64,000 nucleotides of DNA from Euclidia mi (Eukaryota > Arthropoda > Insecta > Lepidoptera > Erebidae). Both the position numbers and the translations under genes were made by a program. The notes under the pieces are model-generated. The model saw only the letters and a program-made list of their open reading frames with translations. It ran no database searches and was not told where the DNA came from. Shown piece after piece: positions 32,452 through 45,292 of the stretch (position 1 is its first letter; each line of letters opens with the position of its first letter). The stretch spans positions 3,345,840 through 3,409,839 of the forward strand of contig OX123185.2 in assembly GCA_944739405.2 (NCBI GenBank), given 5' to 3'.

Positions 32452-32817
32452 AGTGTGTTATAAAATGTTCAAGATATGAAATGTATGTAGGATAGTGTCT
32501 ACACTTTACTGGCAGGTACTGCTTGTTATTATTAAAATAATTTCATTTATATTACTTAAAAATATTAACTTTAACTATTTATTTTAAATTTTATAAGTGG
32601 AGCCTACAACTTTAGATGTCAGTGCTACAACTACCCACGTTAATATCTGAATGAGCTATTTTCTTGTTTCGTATTTTTAGACCACCGTTTTTACGTAGTC
32701 GGGTTATAGCTTTTAAACTTATTTTGTTTATTTAATCCTTTTTCGTATCCCTATGGAGCATGTTAACTAACCGTGCAATATTTACATTATCATATTTATA
32801 AGAAGAGAGAAAGAATA

Positions 32818-33338
32818 AAAATTGGGCAAGTGCGAGTCGGACTCGCGCACAAAGGGTTCCGTACCATCATCTATAAAAGAAAATCACGTTCGTTGTATGT
32901 ATACTTAAATACTTTATAAGTTTCTAGCAGTTTATTAAGATCGAGTAACAAATTGCTTAAAAATTACGTTTGTTGTATGGGAGCCCCCCTTTATTATTTA
33001 CTTTTTTTAAATTTAATTATTTATTTTGAAAGGTAATATACAACTACATATTCTGTAAAAATTTAAAGCGTCTTCCCGTAACAGTTAGTAATTTTGAGCA
33101 AAAAATACGAAAAAAAAGCACGTTTTTTGTATGGGACCCCCCCTTAATTTTAATTTTTTTTTAATTTTTAGTATTTGTTGTTATAGCGGCAACCAAAATA
33201 CATAATTTGTGAAAATTTCAGCTTTCTAGCTATCATGGTTTATGAGATTCAGCCTGGTGACAGACAGACAGACAGACAGACAGCGGAGGCTTAGTAATAG
33301 GGTTCCGTTTTTTACCTTTTAGGTACGGAACCCTAAAA
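32818..33338 (+). repeat. Dispersed repeat ending in a tight hairpin
   Basis: Begins ttgggcaagtgcgagtcgga and ends with a (GACA)n tract and the hairpin agggttccg...cggaaccct (33298-33334). A decayed 3' end of the same type occurs near 40855-40900. Such sequences are widespread in lepidopteran DNA; the class is not assigned here. Confidence 0.6.
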
Positions 33339-33479
33339 ATAGGTAACGCAAAGCGTCTGAACCGCGCGAATTATAAGTAAAACCATGTTTTAAACTTAAA
33401 TGTTGACCGAAGCAGTATAACATAAAGCATATAATATTTGTAATGTGCTCACCAATGCTTTTTGATTATCTGAGAATAT

Positions 33480-33685
33480 TTTTTTTTAGTTTGGAATCTA
33501 AGCTATTAATTCCGTAATGGAAAATTTTCATAAAATTCATATAGCCTATGTCAACCGGGCGATTTATTGACATCCCATTTATTAAAATCGGTTCAGTAGA
33601 TTAAGTGCTACAGTGGAACATACATACATACATAGACTGTCAAAAACACCTTTTCGTATGGCTTCGCCGTAGTCGGGTAAAAAGT
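33480..33685 (+). repeat. Dispersed repeat, 3' end
   Basis: Contains gacatcccatttattaaaat, the catacatacatacatagact tract and cgtagtcgggtaaaaa. The same ending is at 47840-47915 (gcagtcgggtaaaaa), so both belong to one family. Confidence 0.55.
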
Positions 33686-33699
33686 TAGCGCGTTAGTAA

Positions 33700-34337
33700 A
33701 AAACTACAGCGGACATACCATAAAAATGTAAATGTTAACTGTATTAAATTTTTAAATCACGCTTACAGAAATTCCTGTGAAATCAGGAACAGCGAGTCCT
33801 CAGAGTGATTGCTTCATTTTCTCGAAGTTTATGTACGGCCTTTAAGTTATCACGCGACGCTTTTCGGGAATCAACTTCAAACTAATGAGTTTCTTGGTAT
33901 AAGCTAATTTTATGTCCAGTAATTTAGCTATTGACATTTCACGGTAGTACTCGACGGTTTACTATAAATACAGATACGAAATCATCTATATAACAAATTG
34001 TAGAATATTACAGACACATTTTTCAGTTCTGTTCATAAGTATATTTTGTTCGGTGTTTCAATTCACCCTATCTGATATCTGGAGCTTCGATCAGTTTCGT
34101 TATTGCCACATTCATATCGTATATCATTGCCACAATCATATCGTATATCATTGGAGATGAAACACTTCATCAGACTGCTGTTTTTTTAAAGTAGACACAC
34201 ATGTGACTCAATACTTACAAGCTTTCGTCGTGTATTTTTATATGACCAAAATGAGAACAACTAGGTTCCAATTGTATAATTAGAGAACCAATCTAAAAAT
34301 GTAGTCCTATTATTATTAGAACACCGGTAATTGGCCA
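33700..34337. other. No gene seen; short tandem duplication
   Basis: AT-rich. A unit containing attgccacaatcatatcgta is present twice in tandem (about 34105-34154). Nothing else recognised. Confidence 0.5.
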
Positions 34338-34585
34338 CGACCGGTTGGCGCAGCGGGAGTGTAAGCGACTGCTACGCCGAAGGTCGCGGGTTCGATGCCC
34401 GCTCAAGTCAAACATTTGTGTGCATGAACATGGATGTTTGTTTTGGTCTGGGTATTTCTATGTATAAATAATACGTTTGTATGTACAAAAAAAAAGTATT
34501 TACTTATGTATGTTTATCCATTATCTAGTACCCATAGTACAAGCTCTGCTTAGTTTGGGACTAGATGGTGATGTGTGTGTATGTG
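34338..34585 (+). mobile_element. SINE family D, full length
   Basis: Strong tRNA-like head: gaccggttggcgcagcggga (box A) and gcgggttcgatgcccgc (box B), then aaatgtttgtgtgcatgaac, and the end taccc(a)tagtacaagctctgc followed by gggactagatggtg. Other copies are at 50308-50520 (minus), 11200-11290 (minus, partial) and 56585-56765 (decayed). Confidence 0.85.
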
Positions 34586-34589
34586 GTAG

Positions 34590-36570
34590 AATATTAATAT
34601 AGCTGGGTAGTCTAAGAATTATATCGCGTTTTAACATTTTCTGGAAATATTTGTTTCAAACATTTACTTACGATTTTCAATGGTTTAACACTGACATCAA
34701 AGTCCACTCGGTAGATTAACCACTAAGACAAAAAATCCTAATAACGCTATTAAATGAATCACAATGTTAGTCATACTGCTATGTAAATATATTCAAAACT
34801 CTTTCATCAAAGGTGTTAGTATTGACATTTGCAGTTTGACACAGTTGGATTGGCACCCTGTGTCATCAGTGACCCCATTTTAAAGGTCGCACTATATAGG
34901 GAGCCCTCATAAAGTTAGTCTTATTTATGATGAGAATTATTAGCTGTTCGGCGCTAGGTAAACCGAATTTAAACTAGGTTTCGTTTAAGCAAACATTTGT
35001 CGTATTACTAAGTAATTTAAATTTGACGCAATATACGAAATATTACAATATACTGAATCGTCATTATATATTTTATACTGAAATTTCATATTGATAGCAA
35101 GTAAAGTAATAACATTATACTTGACATCGGTACTTTTTGCACCATAAATTATCAAAAAAGAAGTAAGGTTGAGAGATTATTAAAAGGTATTTGACCACAA
35201 AAATGCTGACAGTGAGAGACTAATTTACGCTAGCAGCGCAGTCATCAATGCATTCCAGATAGCTAGTAATAAATTTGGTTCAGAACCATTGAGTCGAAAG
35301 TTCTGTGGCGCATAAATTTCAGTGTAATCGCTCACTTATATTATAACTGACTTTTTCTGTAAGCGAGTTTTTAGTAAGGACGAGTGATACCTAAAGTATT
35401 AACATTTTTATTTTGTGTATGAACTGCTGTAATTTATACTATTGAAGTGTTATGACTTTAGCACTTATAATCCAAAAATGATTAACTAATTGGAATGCCG
35501 CGTTAGCCTGTAAAGCTGGAATCAAAGGGCCAGAAACTGTTTTGTAGCTTGTAGGTTTCGTAACATGTTCTCTGTTGAAGAAGCTACAAATAAAATTCTA
35601 ATGCACATTATAATATATTGCATATCTTTTATATATTTGCAGTATTAAAGTTCTCTTGTAAATTATCCTACATGAGTATTATAATAAAAAATTACGCTGG
35701 ATATTTGAGGTTTCTATTTGCAAATCATCAAATGACAATAGCGGATCTCCATACATCAAAATGCCTGAAATTAAATTGAAGCGAACAGTAATAAAAAATA
35801 AATCAAAAAATTTGACGTAAGTAACAGAGTATAAATTATTCTATTTTCACTCAGGAAAGGTAGAAAAAGAAGATATCGGTGTTTGAATTTTTAGTTAAGA
35901 ATGAACAATGTAGGTAAAAGGAAAGTTATAGTATGAAAGTTAAACAATGTAGGTTTAAATTATCAAATGGCATATGTCAGATTGACATCAAAACTCGGAA
36001 GTATTTTGTAGCATCTAACTGTCACAGCCAAAGGCAAAAGCAGAGCTGCACATTTTAAATCTATTTTATGTGAAATCGATACAACTTTAAAACGATGCTG
36101 TGACGTTTTTATTTGATTTAAACGTTGTTTTGCTTCAAAAATATTAGCTTATTGATATAATGTTGATTAAATATTAAATAACTGCATTTTAAACTAAACC
36201 AACTCTATAAAGGTCGATCGTATCGATTACGTATTTAATAATCGATACGGATATAGCACTCACGTCTATTCCTGTCACACCATTGTCTATGGCTACAATC
36301 AAATAATAAAGTATTCGTCATCAATTGGAATGCTTTTTAGCATCATAAAATACTCCAGCTTTAAGGAGACAAAGTGAAAATATTAAAAATCGTAGAAAAA
36401 AAAAAAACAATTAGTTTTGTTCATATGAAGTTTAAGGTCGCCACAACAAACCCAGACCAAATTCTGCCATTCTTCTTTCCATGTTTGGTGAAGTAAGTAA
36501 TTTATTTTTCAACAGTAAATATAATAGACCATCGTATAGTTATTATATAACAACAACCTAGACGAGTAAT
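34590..36570. other. No gene or repeat recognised
   Basis: AT-rich DNA without long frames; I see no recognisable transposon ends. Confidence 0.5.
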
Positions 36571-36579
36571 TACGTCATA

Positions 36580-36988
36580 CAGTGTCTTGATATGCATTTG
36601 TAAAATATTTTCAGAAGTGAGTATTACTATAGCTGAATACAAAAACATAAAAAAAATTACCTACTCACTAAAACTTAATTTATTTTTTTAATGATGTATT
36701 TAAAAAGAATTGCTCTTTGTATTGACCATCGCCGCCGCTCAGCTCATCGCCGCGAGCACGCATTGAAGGTACCTAACACACACAAGCACACGTACCAAAC
36801 GTGCAGTTTTATTCTACTGCAGTCAACAGTTTATTTTGATTTACTATCTAAGTAACATTGAATGAAAATAGGGTCTTATATCATCGCACACTGTTTGAAA
36901 TAATTTAAGGTGAATAAGTATACCTACTGTCTATATTATAACTATTATATTACTAAAATATTTTGCAAATGCAGATCAACATTTACTG
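36580..36988 (+). mobile_element. TA-flanked MITE, copy 1
   Basis: Starts CAGTGTCTTGATATGCATTT after TA and ends with the inverted relative aaatattttgcaaatgcaga then tcaacat. The interior (ctatctaagtaacattgaat, gggtcttatatcatcgcaca) matches the reverse complement of 48261-48648. The right end is diverged. Confidence 0.75.
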
Positions 36989-36989
36989 T

Positions 36990-37926
36990 GTGAAAACACA
37001 AGTGGTGAAAATCTATGACAGTCTTCCCGAGGACCTAGTTCTCTGAAATACTTAAGACCAGTTGGTCTTAAATATGAAATATGACCAGTATAGGCCAACC
37101 ATGGCTCAGTTTATCCCCAAAATACTCTCGGATAATGACGATTAATCTTCAACACGTCATACGAAATTCTACACGCAAATCCGCGTTGTCAATAACCGAT
37201 ATAAAACTCACTCGAAGATCATACGCGTTAGCACCCGAGCCTTCAATCGATGCCACTCCAAGGATAAATGTTGTTCAAATATCTAAAAGTATATTCGGAA
37301 GCTGACGACTGACGCTGAGAAATAAATTCCTCTTACAGTTTAAGCTTTCATGTCACGTGTGCCTGTCAAAATTCTCATACGTCGTGATTGCGTTATTACG
37401 TGCGTCCTGCAAAACAAATGAGATGACTGAGAGACATATCACTAGATACGATAGATGTAATACTCCTAAATTATTGCATGAGGTGTACAGTGGTTTAAGA
37501 GCTCGTTTAGCCGTTTAGCAACGCGCCTAGGGTCATGGGTTCGTTTTCGAAGGAGTTATTGGTGATTCACTTTTGCATCACAGGCGTGAGTTTAAAAAAA
37601 AAATTATTGCATTGAAATACGCCCTCTCCCCTTCTAACTAAGCTTGTAAATTAATCCATGTAGTTTTTCACTTCAAAGTAGCTGTTAAGAACTCTATCTA
37701 GTAAGAGAATACATTGATTGACCTAGTTTTATATTTGCAAACAATTTGCTCTTCCATTAGCTTTGCATCTGTGTTCACAGGTAAGTGCGTAGTTCTGCAC
37801 ACGTACCACTACTGTATTCTGAATCATAAGTGCTCTATGCTACATTGGATATCAAGTATTTTTTATTCATAAACTTACTGTTATCGATTTCCCTTTTTAT
37901 TGGTATTACTTACTTGTACTTACTTG
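36990..37926. other. No confident gene; one coding-like patch
   Basis: 37081-37305 is a 74-codon plus frame of balanced composition that I do not recognise; the minus strand over the same bases is also partly open. I do not call it. The rest is AT-rich, with no recognised element. Confidence 0.3.
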
Positions 37927-38190
37927 GACTGCCTGGTTGGTCTTGCGGCATAAATGTGTGTTTGGGATTGGGAGGTCTCGGGTTCGATCTCCGGGTCGGG
38001 CAAAGTGTTATTGGGTCTTTCTGTTAGGAAATTCTTAGTAGCAGCTCGGAGTCTGGTAATGTGCCCGGTACGGCAATAGGCTCGCCTCCTATTACGTGGG
38101 ACTAAAATAAATCTGGCGAAAAGTGGGTGTAGCAATATACCTCTGCCTACCTCTTCGGGATATAGGCGTGAGACTATGTATGTATGTATG
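37927..38190 (+). mobile_element. SINE family A, full length
   Basis: Head gactgcctggttggtcttgc, box B gggttcgatctccggg, full body, and a (GTAT)n tail. Confidence 0.85.
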
Positions 38191-38317
38191 TATCTATGTA
38201 CTTACTTGTATATTTTCTATTTATGTAGTTCTCTACCTTTATGTAGTCCTTTATGTAGTTCTCTACTCTTAATATCTTGACATATTCAAATGCGTTAGTT
38301 CCCTGTGGTAGTTCTAA

Positions 38318-38524
38318 TCTTAATATATAAAATCCTTTCGTTACTGACTGACTGACAGACACGCTACAGCCGAAACTATTGGGCGCAGGAAGCTGAAATT
38401 TGGCACGTATGTTCCTTGGGGACCGTAGGGGTGCACTAAGAAGGGATTTCCCGAAATTCCCACGGGATCGGCCAAAACGGGTAAATTAAAAAAAAATGCA
38501 GGCGTAGCTGCTGGCGTCCTCTAG
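38318..38524 (+). mobile_element. Non-autonomous Helitron, copy 2
   Basis: 207 bp, TCTTAATATATAAAATCC to GTCCTCTAG, between A (38317) and T (38525). Same length as copy 1. Confidence 0.88.
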
Positions 38525-38629
38525 TATTATTATGTAAAGTAGGCACTTATATGCCAAAAAGGACTGGTTATATCAAGAAGGTAATATGATATGAGTTTGA
38601 GAGGTATATGGTTATATCAAGAAGGTATG

Positions 38630-38688
38630 AATAAATATTCTATGTTAGCCTAATATTTTATATATTAGGCTAACATAGAATATTTATT
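38630..38688. repeat. Fold-back, 27-bp perfect arms
   Basis: Arms aataaatattctatgttagc... and ...gctaacatagaatatttatt with a loop of about 5 bp. It is preceded by a direct duplication of gttatatcaagaaggta (about 38567 and 38611). Confidence 0.9.
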
Positions 38689-38938
38689 ACTATAAAACAT
38701 TTAAGCTTCTTCCCTAAGAATGCTTTCAGACTTTCGCGATTTGTATACAGAGTTAGTTCCCTTCTGGTCTGAGCTAAGGAATATCGTCACCGCTTTGTGT
38801 TGCAGAGTATAGACAGAAGTCGTTCTTTGGAAAAGCTAATATTCTGCATAGGCTAGTGAACCTAGTATTGCGTTTCAATTACTATGTATTTCTAAAGTCG
38901 ATATTACAAAACTTAAATTCTACAAGAACGCTTCAACT

Positions 38939-38990
38939 GCCTCTGTGGTCCAGTGGATAGCGTATGCGACTGCTGATCGGAGGTCCCGAT
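38939..38990 (+). mobile_element. SINE family B, isolated tRNA-like head
   Basis: ctgcctctgtggtccagtgg through gctgatcggaggtcccg, then unrelated sequence. Only the first 50 bp of the SINE remain; 3' truncation of this kind is unusual for a normal SINE insertion and suggests later deletion. Confidence 0.7.
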
Positions 38991-39084
38991 CTTATAACTT
39001 ATACATTCAAGAAAAAGACAAATATCACCTCAGTCTGCCGTGAACATGAATTCTGTAAAGGATTCAAACGTCGGCTAGTAATAA

Positions 39085-39975
39085 ATTAATAATAATAATA
39101 ATAAACCCCTCTGGGGCAGCCGTTATCTCATCATGAGACTAACGCAATCTCAGAGGGCAGAGTAACAGCTTTCAAACATCACCTTCATCGTGTAATATAA
39201 ACAAAAAATGTATTACAAGATGAAAAGAAAGCTTACAACCGCAGGGCAGCTTTGTGGCGAGCTGAATGTGTGTGGCGACACTGCGGTCCCGAATGCTTCA
39301 GAGAGTCGGTCAGGGCCTCGTCTCCGGCTTGCCTTTGTTGGCTGGCTGGAGTAGTGCCCGCAGGACTCTCAACTCTGGCTTGCCTTGGTCGGCCGGCCAG
39401 AGGGAAGCCGCAAGAGCTATTAGCTCGGGGGTGGAAGTGTCATTCTCAAGGGCGTAACTACGGGGAAACCCGCTCCGGGCCTCCGTTATCACGAGGCCCA
39501 CGATGGCGAAACCGGTGCCGCACCGCTCGACACCCCTAGCCACTCGCACCGGTGTTGCCCTCTGGCTGCCTTTATGGCAGAGTTTGTTTGCTTTGGGCGG
39601 CTGTTTAGAGAGGGCCCATCTAGTGAGTTGGCGAGTCACCACCTGCCACGCGGACGAATGCTATAGGAGTATCACTGGCAGGTGCCGTTTTTCATCCATA
39701 GCATTAAGTACCAGTTCACTAAACACCCATCCCCATAACCCGTATTCATAAGATCCACTAAAAACAATAGCCCTACACGTGATGCGGCTAGTCCATACCT
39801 GTACTCAGTAGTGCAGTTGTGGAGGCTCCGCGGCATGTGTCCCATCCCATTTTAGATTAAAACTCTCTACGGGCCTCTGCACGTTGGATCCATATCCCCG
39901 TGTAGGCCTCCCAAAGGACCGGTTATTCTTCTAACACCAAATGTTAGAAGAATAGCCGTGAAAAAGAGAAACATA
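39085..39975 (-). mobile_element. GC-rich non-LTR-like element, 3' part
   Basis: Bounded by (TAA)n at 39085-39105 and (ATA)n near 39966-39975. On the minus strand it ends ctgccccagaggggtttatt followed by the TAA tail, as LINEs with trinucleotide tails do. Minus-strand frame 39310-39642 (110 codons) shows no domain I recognise. It is GC-rich against its surroundings and holds a small hairpin (ttcttctaaca/tgttagaagaa, 39928-39954). Class not assigned. Confidence 0.45.
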
Positions 39976-40140
39976 ATAATAATATGCTACCACATTCACA
40001 CAACACCAATTAAAAATATAGTTTCTAGATCATTCGTTTCAAATGTAATAACTTAGTGAAACCAATACATCGCGATAAAATCCGTAAACTGTAGTTTAAT
40101 TTCAATGTGTAACATTCGCGTAAACCCAAGAAGATACTAT

Positions 40141-40370
40141 GTTACTGGGTTTTTTCGATTACTCAGTAGCAGCATGGAATCTGGTGATATGCCCGGTAAC
40201 GGCAATAGGCCTACGTAATAGGGGGCGACCTATTACGTGGGACCTAAAAATTCATTGCGAAATTTGAGTGTAATATAGGTATTACACCCACATTTCGCCA
40301 GGGGGTACGTCTCTACCTACCCCTTCGGGGATACAGGCGTGAGTCTATAAATAAAATAAAAACAAGGTTC
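40141..40370 (+). mobile_element. SINE family B, head missing
   Basis: Body from tgttactgggttttttcg to tacaggcgtgagtctataaa. It contains two small reversed duplications: cctacgtaatagg/cctattacgtggg, and a ggtgtaat/attacacc pair. Confidence 0.8.
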
Positions 40371-40379
40371 AATGCTACA

Positions 40380-43300
40380 ACTTTAAAGCGCTTAATCAAA
40401 ACCAAATAAATTAAGCTAGCGCTCATTTTATTCTGTATGCCACTAAGTGAACAGTTGATACACAAAGCTAGACAACTCCCAGCAGACTTATGTACGCTCA
40501 GCGTGCTTAATCCAATCCTACATGCTCATCCAGTTCAAAGCCTCATGTCCATACTTAATAGCCGAAATATATCAAAATTAGTTTAAATGTTGAATCGTGA
40601 TGAACCAAAATACATGACGTATTTTCGGTCAGTGCAGCCATGAGCAAAACTGGTTTACATTAGACGTTATAGGTATTAATAGTTGACAAAAGTAGGTAAA
40701 TACCTACGTGCCGTAAGATGATAAAAATAATTAAGTCAGTTAAGTATTATGTTTGTTTTGTTTTTGTATAAAAATAGTGAAGCAGTTCATAGAATACCTA
40801 CATCTAATTCCATTCCTGCCAGTTTTCAAATCTGTTTTGCAATAAATTGGCTGTGACATACGGGCGGACAGACAGTTCTTGGCTACGGTACCCTAAAAAA
40901 CACAATACTGTACTACTAAGCGCAAAAGCCGTATCTAAACTAAAGCGAGTTACGAGATAATTGAAGTTTAGTAAAAGTTGATTTATTTTATTTATTTATG
41001 GATGTTTATTGTTATTATAGGCATAATTATTATGGTAAAGGTTTCAAAATACGTCGCCGTTTTTAGAGGTTGTGAGTGAATGGAGAGGGAGGAGGGGAGG
41101 TCTTGAAACTCCCCTCACCATTTTCACTTTCCGGAAATACTTGGTTTATTCTGAAAAAAAAATCTCCAAACATCGGTGTGTATGGCACTGCCGACTTCCA
41201 CATTCATCACACTAGTTTAATAAACTAAGGTTGACGGAGCCCTGCGAAGGGCTCCTGTTTTCGGATTAAGGGTCAAAAGAGAACCGAACATAACCTATTT
41301 AGTTACATATTTCAGTCGCACCTAACCCTAGGCACTCGAAGGCAATGACGCACAAATTTGACATTAGCTGTCAATATGATCATTCCAAGATGGCAGTTTT
41401 GCGTTTAGTTTCACGTTTTTCACATAAAACCTAAAAATGATATTTGTAAAACTGTACTAAAGTATAAAAACTACGTTCCGTTTTGCATAATTGCCGAAGT
41501 ATTTATGAAATTTTGGAAATTGTTTAAAAATATTTAGACGCAACTCCGGCAGCCAAAATTACTTTTAGGGGATTAAAACGTACTCTCTTAAGCCCCCTTC
41601 ACTACCAATACCCTCAAATTCAGGCAAATTGTTTCGAAACCCAACCCATAATTATTTTTCAAAATAGATGAAACATCAAAAATATATGTGGATATACCTT
41701 ATTCATGAGATACTGCTATGTCGCTTAGAAAATTATAGAATTAGAATTTGAGTTACTGCTTTTCGTTAGCTCTCCTCTTACATGTTTGTTTGGAAAATAT
41801 AAAAATTTTCTTTCACTTCAAATACCTATGTGTTGTATCAAAGAAAATAAATATTAAAAGATATTTATTTATATTCATTTATCATTTATTAACGAAATAC
41901 AGAGTTTACAGCTCATCAATAGTTAGCTGTCTGCTACAACCCGGCAGGTTTTCTTTATTCTCATCGAATGTTAAAGGCAGTGTGTGAGGTGATAAGGCTT
42001 CCATACTTATTATTTGCTGTTGTTCACGAGGCACAGTTTCATTTACTTTCCTTTTACGGCTTGGTATTGTAGAAATTTCAAGCACTGATGAAACATTTTC
42101 CTCTCTGTGATCTCGCAATGCCATCCCTTGAGCTTGACGAGAATCAACAATTTTTAGGCAACTGCCAATTCATATAAAACGCCACAAGCTTTTCTTCTCC
42201 CAGAAAACATCATCTCTTTCTATAATTTCTATTTTTAGTGGTATACTTTCGCCACTCCACACAGCAAATTTACATTCCATGCGCAACTGACTTTACATTG
42301 CAAATATTTTATTTGTACAAAATATTTTTTCCTAAGTTGGCTTTACTGCTGTTATCTCTTCTTTTTACCACTATACCAAAATTTCAATCTGTCGACATAT
42401 TCTTACGCAATTCGAACCAGTCACTGCTATCCCTCTTGTAATTTTTGCTTATCACTACGGAATTTGAGTCAAATTTGTTAAAAAAAAATATTTGGCATTT
42501 CTTGGCTAGCTCTTGAACAGATCGTGTTAGGAATGACTGCAGTCAAATGTGTGTAAGACGTTGCAGAAATTTTATCTTTAACTTCACTGTAATTACAAAA
42601 AAGATAATTAGTTACGTACTTTATTATTAAAAAAATACTATATCTTGTGTTATAGCAGACAGAGAAGTCACCTTCTTACTTATAAATGATTGATTTTAGA
42701 AATTAAAAAGATTTTAGATGTACAGAGACATACCTAATAGTTTATGAATAATCAAAGTTTTACCCGATGTACCTAAATAGGTTTATGTTCACAACACAAT
42801 AATACAACATTCGGTACCGCTTGTGTGCGGATTTCGGAGCGCCATATTAGCGCTGTTTATTGTTCGCCGTGGCGGCATCTTAGCGCTCCAGGCGCTCTGA
42901 CAAGCTAATTAATTTGTAATATAGGTACATAAAATGATTCGATTTTATGTTATTATTCTTTCGAAAATTGAAAACTGTGGCAGCTATGTATTGTGAGAAT
43001 AATTTATATAATTATATTATGCATAATAGATAATCTATAACATAGTTAGTCATAAAAGACTGTTATGAAAATAATTTGTGTAAAAATGTTACATATTTCA
43101 TAATCACTTGGCCATGGATGAATTTCTATTTTATTACGACGCTTTTTTGTACAAATCCTTCGTAGAACCTCATTTCTCTAATTGTCCATATTTTATTCTT
43201 CTAACTATATATTTATAAGCACAGAAACAATAACACATTAAACGCAACAAGAGTATAAACTTAGGTCCTAATTATATGTGCCCATAATTACATGAAAAGC

Positions 43301-43700
43301 CTATTTGATTCAAAGTATTCAGTCTATAACATAAAACATGAAATTACGAACTCAATTTGGGGTATTATAATAACAAACAGGTTTACGTAAAATTTCGTGA
43401 ATTAATTGCAAGAGATAATTGGGGCCAATGTTATATGTTTTCTTAGCAATACAGATGCACACGGAAGTTGCTATCGTAAGGTGAAGGAAGGTAACTTGAG
43501 AAGAAAGAGTCATTTGGTTTACATTAGCCGCAGTTATCGAATAAAGTGCAATAATATAAATATTTTATGTTTAGGTAGTACTTACTTCTCCAGTCGCGTT
43601 GGCTTTTATATACATAGGTATATATGAGCCTAAGACTTTTCGGTTCTTCACTTCTCTCTTTGTTTTCTCTTTGCTTTTATCTCTTGGATTTCTCTCAAAA
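40380..43700. other. Mostly unrecognised DNA
   Basis: A decayed 3' end of the 32818-type repeat lies near 40855-40900. A small hairpin ggagccctgcgaagggctcc is at about 41236, and a GC-rich patch with repeated agcgctcc-type words at 42815-42900. Apart from the minus-strand frame at 41906-42124 I see no coding signal. Confidence 0.45.
41906..42124 (-). other. Coding-like 72-codon frame, unrecognised
   Basis: ATG at 42122-42124, polar protein-like composition (ISTIPSRKRKVNETVPREQQ with a basic KRKR-like patch; ends CSRQLTIDEL). Upstream, other minus frames are also protein-like (RDDVFWE, SSDWFELRK), suggesting a decayed longer gene, most likely transposon-derived. No family recognised. Confidence 0.3.
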
Positions 43701-43704
43701 ACTT

Positions 43705-43872
43705 TCATCATCATCAGCCTTTAACAGTCTACTGCTGGACTAGGCCTCTCCTTTGAAAGGCGGAATAGGTCTACAATACTACGCTAGCAAAACGGGTTGG
43801 TATAGGGTTTGTATCAAGTTTTCCTTCTCTTACAGTGCTGTTCTCTGCATAATATGCTCCCTCTGCCACTGT
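43705..43872 (+). repeat. Dispersed repeat R1, copy 1
   Basis: Starts catcatcatcagcctttaac, continues actgctggactaggcctctc and ttacagtgctgttctctgca, ends near tatgctccctctg. Nearly identical copies are at 59678-59912 and 62343-62590, which extend further. Confidence 0.8.
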
Positions 43873-44130
43873 GTAGGTATGACATGAAACTACATCAACA
43901 TAAATTGAAGTATTCTCTTAAATTATGTACCGACATAAAAATAGACTTGTATTATATTCCTAAATGTGATTGGACTAGTAAGTGGACCCCGGGAACCAAG
44001 TTCACACCCTCCAGCCTCAAAAGTCTTCATCTATCCACACTAGAACGATGTTAGTGAAAGTAAGCGCCAATATCCAATGAATTTCATCATTTTAAAATTA
44101 TATCTAAATAATTTAATTAACATCGTAAAT

Positions 44131-44385
44131 ACTGCCTCCGTGGTCCAGTGGATAGCGTATGTGACTGCTGATCGGAGGTAGCGGGTTCAATTCCCGGGTT
44201 GGGCAAAAGTGTTACTGGGTTTTTCTGAATTATCAGTAGCAGCACGGGGTCTGGTAATGTGCCCGGTAACGGCAATAGGCTCACCCCCTATTACGTGGGA
44301 CCTCAAAATTCATGTCAAAATGTGGGTGTAATATTACAACTCTGCCTACCCCTTCGGGGATATAGACGTGACACTATAAAATAAA
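44131..44385 (+). mobile_element. SINE family B, full length
   Basis: Head actgcctccgtggtccagtg, box B gggttcaattcccggg, complete body, and end gacactataaaataaaac. Confidence 0.85.
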
Positions 44386-44486
44386 ACCCTCGTAAATACT
44401 AAGACCGGCCCACAGTAAGGCGCCACGACCAACACCACCTCAAGGAGTTCACCGCCAATAGTCGATTTTAAACTTTCGCGTTTTGT

Positions 44487-44668
44487 ATACATCATACAAC
44501 ATAAATTAGCGAGTCTTAATCACCTACAATTAACTTATTTAAGGTATAAATACCTATTTGTTTCCGACGCTTCGCTCGTCTCGCACCGAGCGTTGTCGCG
44601 GAGAGTCTCTCCGCTCTAAATAAGTTAATTGTACGCGATTAAGACCTGCTAATTTATTTTGTATGATC
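44487..44668. mobile_element. Fold-back MITE
   Basis: Arms of about 47 bp: acaacataaattagcgagtc... ctacaattaacttattta, inverted at 44617-44665. The core has a second nested pair (gacgcttcgctcg / cgagcg). No frame. Confidence 0.7.
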
Positions 44669-45097
44669 ACCGCCAAAAGGTTGCCCCACTATACCTAAAA
44701 AGAAAAGCTTGAACAAGAAACGCAGTCAATATATTTATTTCGTTTGACGGCTCCCAAGTATTTACAATATGCAAACAAATTGTAGATAAGTAAGCATGAA
44801 AAGTCTTAAAACAAGATCATACAATGAATATTTTATAATTGCTGATTAATTCATAACCTACATTTTGCTCAATATCGTGCAAGCTGAATTGTGCCATTCA
44901 GCTTGTCATTCTATAAAATTGAAATTCTGCATATTGATCCAGTTTCGATGACAATGCATTTTTATAATAAGCGTAGCTGAATATTACATACAGGGTTGGC
45001 TCCAGAGCAGAAACTCGGCAATGGCTAACCGCACAGACTATTTTAGTATTGAATCTATGATATTATATAATATATACATTAATTTCAACTGAAGGAA

Positions 45098-45260
45098 TGC
45101 CTCCGTGATCCGGTGAATAGCGTAGCGTCTGCTGATCGGAGGTCCGGGTTCGATGCCGGGGTCGGGCAAAAGTGTTACTGAGTTTTTCCAAATTCTCAGT
45201 AGCAGCACGAAGTCTGGTTATGTGCCCGGTAGCGGCAATAGGCTCGCCCACTATTACATA
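45098..45260 (+). mobile_element. SINE family B, 3'-truncated
   Basis: Head atgcctccgtgatccggtga to cggcaataggctcgcccact; the last 90 bp are missing. The fold-back at 45293 lies 30 bp beyond. Confidence 0.8.
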
Positions 45261-45292
45261 TTTTTAATAATACTGGTTTTAAAATAAGTAGA

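Larger units (their letters stand above)
27934..32500 (-). mobile_element. LINE copy 3, near full length
   Basis: Minus strand: ORF1 (31738-32451), an AT-rich spacer of about 610 bp, ORF2 (28299-31125), then a 3' UTR with a (CATA)n microsatellite (28190-28262), conserved gcggccttatcgctaacagc and accaggcaacctttggatgg phrases, and a (TAAA)n tail at 27934-27960. Same family as 323-1218 and 11560-22975. The 5' end lies near 32,500 but is not precisely resolved. Confidence 0.85.

Noticed and set aside
37081..37305. 74-codon plus-strand gene
   Set aside because: Composition is balanced on both strands, there is no motif, and no splice or start context decides a frame.
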